DNA from: DASQFU01 sp035632955
Lineage (GTDB): Bacteria > Eisenbacteria > RBG-16-71-46
Direction: 5' to 3'
NCBI GenBank assembly: GCA_035632955.1
Contig: DASQFU010000108.1
Location: 1 to 19,805 of the forward strand
Length of the DNA: 19,805 nt
Position 1 is the stretch's first letter; each line of letters starts with the position of its first letter. Both the position numbers and the translations under genes were made by a program. Under the pieces are notes generated by a model. That model did no database searches and was not told the origin of the DNA. It saw only the letters and a program-made list of their open reading frames with translations. This document shows, in pieces, positions 15,948-19,805 of this stretch.

Positions 15948-17738
15948 ATGATCCCCCGTGCCACGTTTGCGCTTGGCGTTCTGTGCGCCTGGAGCGCCGG
16001 GACGCTCGTCTCGAGCACGTTCCCGCCCGCGTTCGCAGCGCCTGCGGCCACGACGGCGACGGCGATCAAGAGCGCCGCGGCGGCGCCAGCCCAGCGCGCC
16101 TACCTTCCGGACACCGCGGTGCTCGCGCGAGTGGACGGACGCCCGATCCGGGCCAGCGAGTTCGTCGAGAGCTATTTCGGCTCGTATCCCGAGTTCCGGC
16201 CCGCGGCCGACAGCGCCGGTCGGGTCGAGTTCCTGAACAGCATGATCAACAAGGAGATCCTCGGAAGGATCGCCAAGGAGTCGGGACGCGAGCTGGGCTT
16301 CGAGGATCGGCTGACGATGCGCCAGATCACCACGCGCGTGCTCGGCAATGTGCTGTTCCAGCGTCTCGTGCTGGACTCGATCCGCGTCACCGACGCCGAT
16401 GTCCGGCAGGTGATGCGCCAGTTCGCGCGCGACCTGCACCTGCGCGAGATCACGTTCGACGATCCCGAGAGCGCCGAGAGCGTGCGCCGCGAGCTGGCCG
16501 CCAAACGCCTGACCTGGGAGCAGGCCGCCCGCCGCCACCGCGTGCCCAAGGACGCAAAGGGCCCGAATGGCGACATCGGTTGGATCGCCCGGACGAACTT
16601 CGATCCCGCGCTCGGGTTGCAACTGTTCGACCTCAAGCCGGGCCAGACGTCGCCGGTGATCGAAGACCCAGAGGGTTACCACCTGTTTCAGGTCGTCGCG
16701 GAGCGGAAAGCACGCGACGTGCCCGAGCAGGCGTTCCGGGGTCTGGTGCGCGACCAGCTCTACAGCGCCAAAGCTCGGATCGGATCGGAGCGGCTCAAGG
16801 CCGTGGTCGGACAGGGACTCGAAATCGTCCCGGACAGCGCCAACCTCCGCTGGGCCGCCTCGCAGTTCAAGCCGGCGCGGCAGACGACGATGGAGGGCGG
16901 CACACCCAACCTCGAGTTCGATCTCGGGGTGCCCGAGTTCGCGCCGAAGGACACGAGCCGCGTGCTGATGAGGTACCGGGGAGGGCAGCTCACGCTCCGG
17001 CAGTTTCTCGATCACTACCTGGCCGTTCCGCCGATGACGCGTCCCAACGTCCACACGCCCGAGCTGATGCGACTTCAGCTCGAAGGGCTCGTGCTCGAGC
17101 CGTTGATGGAGCAGTACGCGCGCGAACGCGGCCTTGACCGCGACTCGATGGCGGTCGCCAAGATCGAGGCGCGGCGCGAGCAGATCCTGGTCGAGCGCAT
17201 GTACGCCGATTCCATCGAATCCCGCGTGTTCATCCCGGTTCAGGATCGGCGCCGTCACTACCAGGAGAACCAGCACAAGTACACGAGCTGGGCGGACGTC
17301 CGCTTCGCGGCCCTGTACGCGCCGACCAAGGCGAGCGCCGACTCGCTGGTGGCGCGGCTGAAGGCCGGCGAGCAGCCGCAGGACATCATCCGCGCCGACT
17401 CGTTGACCGGCTTCCAGCGCGGGATGGTGAGGGAGCGGCGCGAGAACGAAGGCGGCGACTACCAGACCGTGCTGTTCGAGGAAATGCGCCAGGGGGACGT
17501 CACGATCAAGGGCCCGGACGGTGAAGGCGCGTACGTGGTCATTCAGTTGATCCGCTACAACCCGCGACGCCAGCTCTCGTTCGAAGAGGCCGACCATTTC
17601 GTCGAGGAGTCGCTGCGCAACCTGGCAACCGAGAAGTTGCTGGACCAGTTCCTCGCACGCCACAAGAAGGGATATCGGATCGAGGCGCATCCGGAGCTGG
17701 TGACTCAAGTCCGGATGGTCAATCCCGCCGTCAGATGA
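15948..17738 (+). CDS. SurA-like peptidyl-prolyl isomerase family protein, two parvulin-like domains
   Basis: A 596-aa exported protein. The ATG at 15948 has GGAG 5 nt upstream and opens a signal peptide of about 30 residues ending near AFAA. Residues 57-160 form a SurA_N-like helical part (VLARVDGRPIRASEFVESYF). The first parvulin domain (about 163-255) has the GDIGWI and GYHLFQVV landmarks, but its HIL histidine is replaced (LHLREITF). A second, more divergent parvulin-like domain lies at about 425-550 (ADVRFAALYAP to GAYVVIQLIRYNP), followed by a helical C-terminus. From T349 it is homologous to the preceding gene product, so the two are tandem paralogues. The role is inferred as a periplasmic chaperone of exported proteins. 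Its end is only 6 bp from the end of the convergent gene, with no terminator between them. Confidence 0.87.
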   Translation: MIPRATFALGVLCAWSAGTLVSSTFPPAFAAPAATTATAIKSAAAAPAQRAYLPDTAVLARVDGRPIRASEFVESYFGSYPEFRPAADSAGRVEFLNSMINKEILGRIAKESGRELGFEDRLTMRQITTRVLGNVLFQRLVLDSIRVTDADVRQVMRQFARDLHLREITFDDPESAESVRRELAAKRLTWEQAARRHRVPKDAKGPNGDIGWIARTNFDPALGLQLFDLKPGQTSPVIEDPEGYHLFQVVAERKARDVPEQAFRGLVRDQLYSAKARIGSERLKAVVGQGLEIVPDSANLRWAASQFKPARQTTMEGGTPNLEFDLGVPEFAPKDTSRVLMRYRGGQLTLRQFLDHYLAVPPMTRPNVHTPELMRLQLEGLVLEPLMEQYARERGLDRDSMAVAKIEARREQILVERMYADSIESRVFIPVQDRRRHYQENQHKYTSWADVRFAALYAPTKASADSLVARLKAGEQPQDIIRADSLTGFQRGMVRERRENEGGDYQTVLFEEMRQGDVTIKGPDGEGAYVVIQLIRYNPRRQLSFEEADHFVEESLRNLATEKLLDQFLARHKKGYRIEAHPELVTQVRMVNPAVR

Positions 17739-17744
17739 TCCCGG

Positions 17745-18512
17745 CTATTTCCTCGTCTCCGGCGTCCAGGCGGGCGGGCGCGTGGCTCCTCGATAAGGCG
17801 CGCACGCGTTTCCTTCCGGCGAGTTCATGGTGGCGAACCGCGCTGGGCCGAGCGCGACTTCCAGCTCGTCGGAGCCTTGGATCTCCTTCGTGAGCCTGGC
17901 CGACTTGAGCTCGAAGCAGATCGGCCGATGGCACGAAGGAACGTTCGGCGGCGGGTGGGGAATCACCAGCCGCGCGAAGCAGTAGCGCTTCCCTTTCTCG
18001 AGGCGGCTCGAGTTGGTCGCGGGCACTACGTAGACCATCTTCAAGTTCCCGTGGATGCCGATGCGCTCGAAGCGGACGCCGCCCATGGCGGTCGTGCTCC
18101 AGGGCTGGAGCGTGGCAAACGACGAATCGGGGCCGGCCTGGACCCGGACGTTGAACTCATTGCCGGGCCCCCCGCCCCACCACCAGCGCTGGCTCAGCGT
18201 GTCGCCCGGGAGCGCGTGGAACGAGACCATCGCCGTCACGCCGTAAAACGTCGCGACGTCCTCGCCCGGGTCGAACGAGAGAAAGAGCGTGTCCGCGCTC
18301 CGGTTGTCGCAGCGCCCGGTGAGCGTATCGCTGGCGCCCGGCTCGCCGTACGCGGCTCGCCAGGCGAGATAGGCACTCGGCTCGGCTGAGCCAAGGCTGG
18401 GCGGGAACAGGGCCAGCACCGCAATGAGCAAAACGGCCGGGCGACGATCAGACACGTGAGGTACTACCGGTCGGGGCGATCGGAGTTCCGCGAATGGCTG
18501 GAGGGAAGTCAT
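17745..18512 (-). CDS. Secreted protein of unknown function, divergent member of the tandem family
   Basis: 255 aa if started at the ATG at 18512, which has GAGG 4 nt upstream; a GTG at 18455 (VSDRRPAVLLIAVLALF) gives a more normal signal peptide, so the start is uncertain. Cleavage is likely near GSAEP. The mature part shares landmarks with the next two gene products: YLAW just after the signal peptide, a tryptophan cluster (RWWWGGGPGN), YCFARLVI and a cysteine motif (CHRPICFEL). It lacks the first cysteine of the CxxCxxxxC motif and the WQGG...TWGxVKxLYR tail, ending instead in a Pro/Arg-rich stretch. No function is recognised. It is probably co-transcribed with the gene 18 nt upstream. Confidence 0.72.
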   Translation of the reverse strand: MTSLQPFAELRSPRPVVPHVSDRRPAVLLIAVLALFPPSLGSAEPSAYLAWRAAYGEPGASDTLTGRCDNRSADTLFLSFDPGEDVATFYGVTAMVSFHALPGDTLSQRWWWGGGPGNEFNVRVQAGPDSSFATLQPWSTTAMGGVRFERIGIHGNLKMVYVVPATNSSRLEKGKRYCFARLVIPHPPPNVPSCHRPICFELKSARLTKEIQGSDELEVALGPARFATMNSPEGNACAPYRGATRPPAWTPETRK

Positions 18513-18530
18513 CGAACCTCGGTTGGAGCT

Positions 18531-19295
18531 TCAACGATACAGAGTCTTGACCTGTCCCCAGGTCTTGCGGGCCACGGGGACCGCCGTGCACGCCGCCCCC
18601 CCTCCGCCCTGCCACGTCACCCAATTCGGGTTCCCAGGCCCCGGCGAATCGAGAAGGATGTTGCCGCTCGGGGCGCCCTCGGGACGGATCGGCCTGCCGA
18701 TCATGACCGCGTTCAGCACCAGGCAGGCCGGCTCCCCACAACCGCTGCATGGAGTGGCACCAACCGTGCCGAGGTTGTCGATCACGACCCGCGCAGCATA
18801 GTGCATGGTGGCGGCGTTCAGCGCCTGCATGGAGGCCGGCGTGACCGCGAGCGCGATCCTGATCCGCGCCTGATTCGGGCCGCCGCGCGGCTGGCCAACG
18901 GTGTATTGGGCCAGACCACCCACCACGAACGCGCCGTGCCACATGTCTTCGCACGCGGATCGGCTGCCGAAGTCAGCGTCGGCCTTGAGCGAGCCGTTCC
19001 GGCATGGCGTGGTGTCGAACCGCCACCACGAAGGAAGCAGAGCCGCCGCATGCTGGACGTCCAGCGTGATCTCGACGGCCAGCACGCTGTCGGTCGGCTG
19101 AGCGAGGCTGAACGAGCACAGCAGCTCGCTCTGCCCGCCATTGACGTTGCACGCGGAGACGAAATCGGCGGCGGACGAAGGATCGAGCGGACAGTCGTTC
19201 CAGCTCAAATAGATCCCTTCCGCGGACCGCCCGGGCGCGGCGTAGAAACCGAGGCCGACAACGGCGAGTGACAGTATCCGTAAGTTGGATCGCAT
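18531..19295 (-). CDS. Secreted protein of unknown function with TWGxVKxLYR C-terminal tail
   Basis: 254 aa. The ATG at 19295 has GGAG 4 nt upstream. Residues 1-25 are a signal peptide (cleavage near GRSA/EG). The mature part begins IYLSWNDC and contains SWWRFDTTPC, a central CEDMWHGAFVVGG and NQARIRIALAV. It then has YAARVVIDN and the cysteine motif PCSGCGEPAC (CxxCxxxxC). It ends WVTWQGGGGAACTAVPVARK then TWGQVKTLYR, directly at the stop. The last third aligns closely with the neighbouring gene product at 19376-19805, so they are tandem paralogues. I recall similar tails in hypothetical proteins of Eisenbacteria-type genomes but cannot verify this. No enzymatic motif is visible; an extracellular or surface role is inferred from the signal peptide and paired cysteines. 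Confidence 0.82.
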   Translation of the reverse strand: MRSNLRILSLAVVGLGFYAAPGRSAEGIYLSWNDCPLDPSSAADFVSACNVNGGQSELLCSFSLAQPTDSVLAVEITLDVQHAAALLPSWWRFDTTPCRNGSLKADADFGSRSACEDMWHGAFVVGGLAQYTVGQPRGGPNQARIRIALAVTPASMQALNAATMHYAARVVIDNLGTVGATPCSGCGEPACLVLNAVMIGRPIRPEGAPSGNILLDSPGPGNPNWVTWQGGGGAACTAVPVARKTWGQVKTLYR

Positions 19296-19310
19296 GGCGC
19301 TCCAAGTCTA

Positions 19311-19353
19311 CCCGGGAAAGAATCGGGGCGCCCCCCGTGATGAGAGGCACCCC
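19311..19353 (-). terminator. Possible rho-independent terminator after the 19376-19805 gene
   Basis: On the minus strand, GGGGTGCC (19353-19346) can pair with GGCGCCCC (19332-19325), with one G-U pair and a 13-nt loop, followed by the T-rich GATTCTTTC. It lies in the 80-bp gap between two family members. The loop is long and the T-tract short, so this is tentative. Confidence 0.3.
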
Positions 19354-19375
19354 CGACGGATCTTCTGGAGAGCGT

Positions 19376-19805
19376 CTAGCGGTAGAGGGCCTTCACTTCG
19401 CCCCAGGTCTTGTTCCTGGCGGGCACCTCGGCGCAGTTCGCTCCGGCTCCGCCCTGCCAGGTGATGAAATTACGGCCGCCCGGAGGCGAGCCGTCGATGA
19501 TCGTGTCCGGATCGAACAGCTGCGCCGCCGTAAACAGGATGCACACGGGAACGTCGCATCCAGCACAGGTGGTGCTGGCGACGTTTCGGAGCGTCACCGT
19601 GGCTGCGTAGTACTCCGTCGTCGAGCTGATCAACTGCGCGGCCTGGTTGTCGACCGCCACCACGCCCCGGATAATGGCGTGGTTCGCTCCCGGCACCTGG
19701 TTGGGTGATTGCGCAGGATTGACCTCGTATGCAAAGCCGCCAAAAGGCCCGCCCGGAATCGTGCCCCAGTAGTCCGTCCCGCTCCCACACGGGGTGATGT
19801 AGTTG
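19376..19805 (-). CDS. Secreted-family protein with TWGxVKxLYR tail (5' partial)
   Basis: The C-terminal 142 residues are visible; the gene continues past the right edge of the window, so signal peptide and start are missing. The frame is open from 19804 (NYITPCGSGTDYWG). Features shared with the adjacent paralogue are a central W-G-FGGFAYEV segment, NHAIIRGVVAV, YYAATVTLRN, the cysteine motif TTCAGCDVPVC (CxxCxxxxC), NFITWQGGAGANC and the terminal TWGEVKALYR at the stop. An internal GTG at 19696 is not a credible start because homology continues upstream of it. Function is unknown. It is the first of three tandem related genes in transcription order. Confidence 0.82.
   Translation of the reverse strand, partial: NYITPCGSGTDYWGTIPGGPFGGFAYEVNPAQSPNQVPGANHAIIRGVVAVDNQAAQLISSTTEYYAATVTLRNVASTTCAGCDVPVCILFTAAQLFDPDTIIDGSPPGGRNFITWQGGAGANCAEVPARNKTWGEVKALYR

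Noticed and set aside
1..19805. CRISPR array, tRNA, rRNA, insertion sequence, prophage or toxin-antitoxin module
   Set aside because: No regularly spaced repeats, cloverleaf-like structures, transposase or integrase motifs, terminal inverted repeats or paired small genes were seen on either strand.

Overview
The window is GC-rich, coding-dense bacterial DNA, almost certainly chromosomal. The cell is inferred to be Gram-negative. It has a gingipain-type (C25) peptidase with a type IX secretion-like C-terminus, SurA-like envelope chaperones, and a tandem family of small secreted proteins ending in a TWGxVKxLYR-type tail. This mix suggests an uncultured FCB-group-like lineage such as Candidatus Eisenbacteria. 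That assignment rests on recalled family resemblance, not a search, so treat it as tentative. No rRNA, tRNA, CRISPR array, insertion sequence or prophage was seen, and no gene-free stretch exceeds 300 bases.

Layout. (1) Positions 1-4283, plus strand: four tightly coupled genes (stop/start overlaps of 4, 1 and 4 nt) encode the ATPase (5' end cut by the window), two permeases of a nucleoside-type ABC importer, and a purine nucleoside phosphorylase. Together they would import purine nucleosides and cleave them to base and ribose-1-phosphate. (2) Positions 14257 down to 4302, minus strand: a probable operon of about 10 kb. In transcription order it holds a 1415-aa secreted C25 peptidase, a secreted HEAT-repeat/cyclophilin fusion (20-nt overlap), a polytopic membrane protein with C-terminal TPRs, and a GT39/ArnT-like glycosyltransferase (2-nt gap). 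(3) Positions 14449-17738, plus strand, divergent from (2): two homologous SurA/parvulin-like exported proteins, the first a likely lipoprotein. (4) Positions 17745-19805, minus strand: three tandem, related secreted proteins of unknown function, the last cut by the window edge.

Regions 2 and 3 read as one envelope-biogenesis neighbourhood. A large exported peptidase with a probable secretion/anchoring tail sits among three proteins carrying prolyl-isomerase-type domains (one apparently active cyclophilin, two degenerate parvulin types) and a membrane glycosyltransferase. The 191-bp divergent region (14258-14448) and the 83-bp gap at 15865-15947 carry promoter-like pairs of the same form, TTGAC(C/G)-N18-TAGACT. 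This is the best regulatory signal in the window.

The most novel-looking items are the tandem tail-sharing secreted family, the HEAT-cyclophilin fusion coupled to a C25 peptidase, and a perfect 21-bp tandem duplication at the start of the lipoprotein gene. No clear new defence or mobile system was found.
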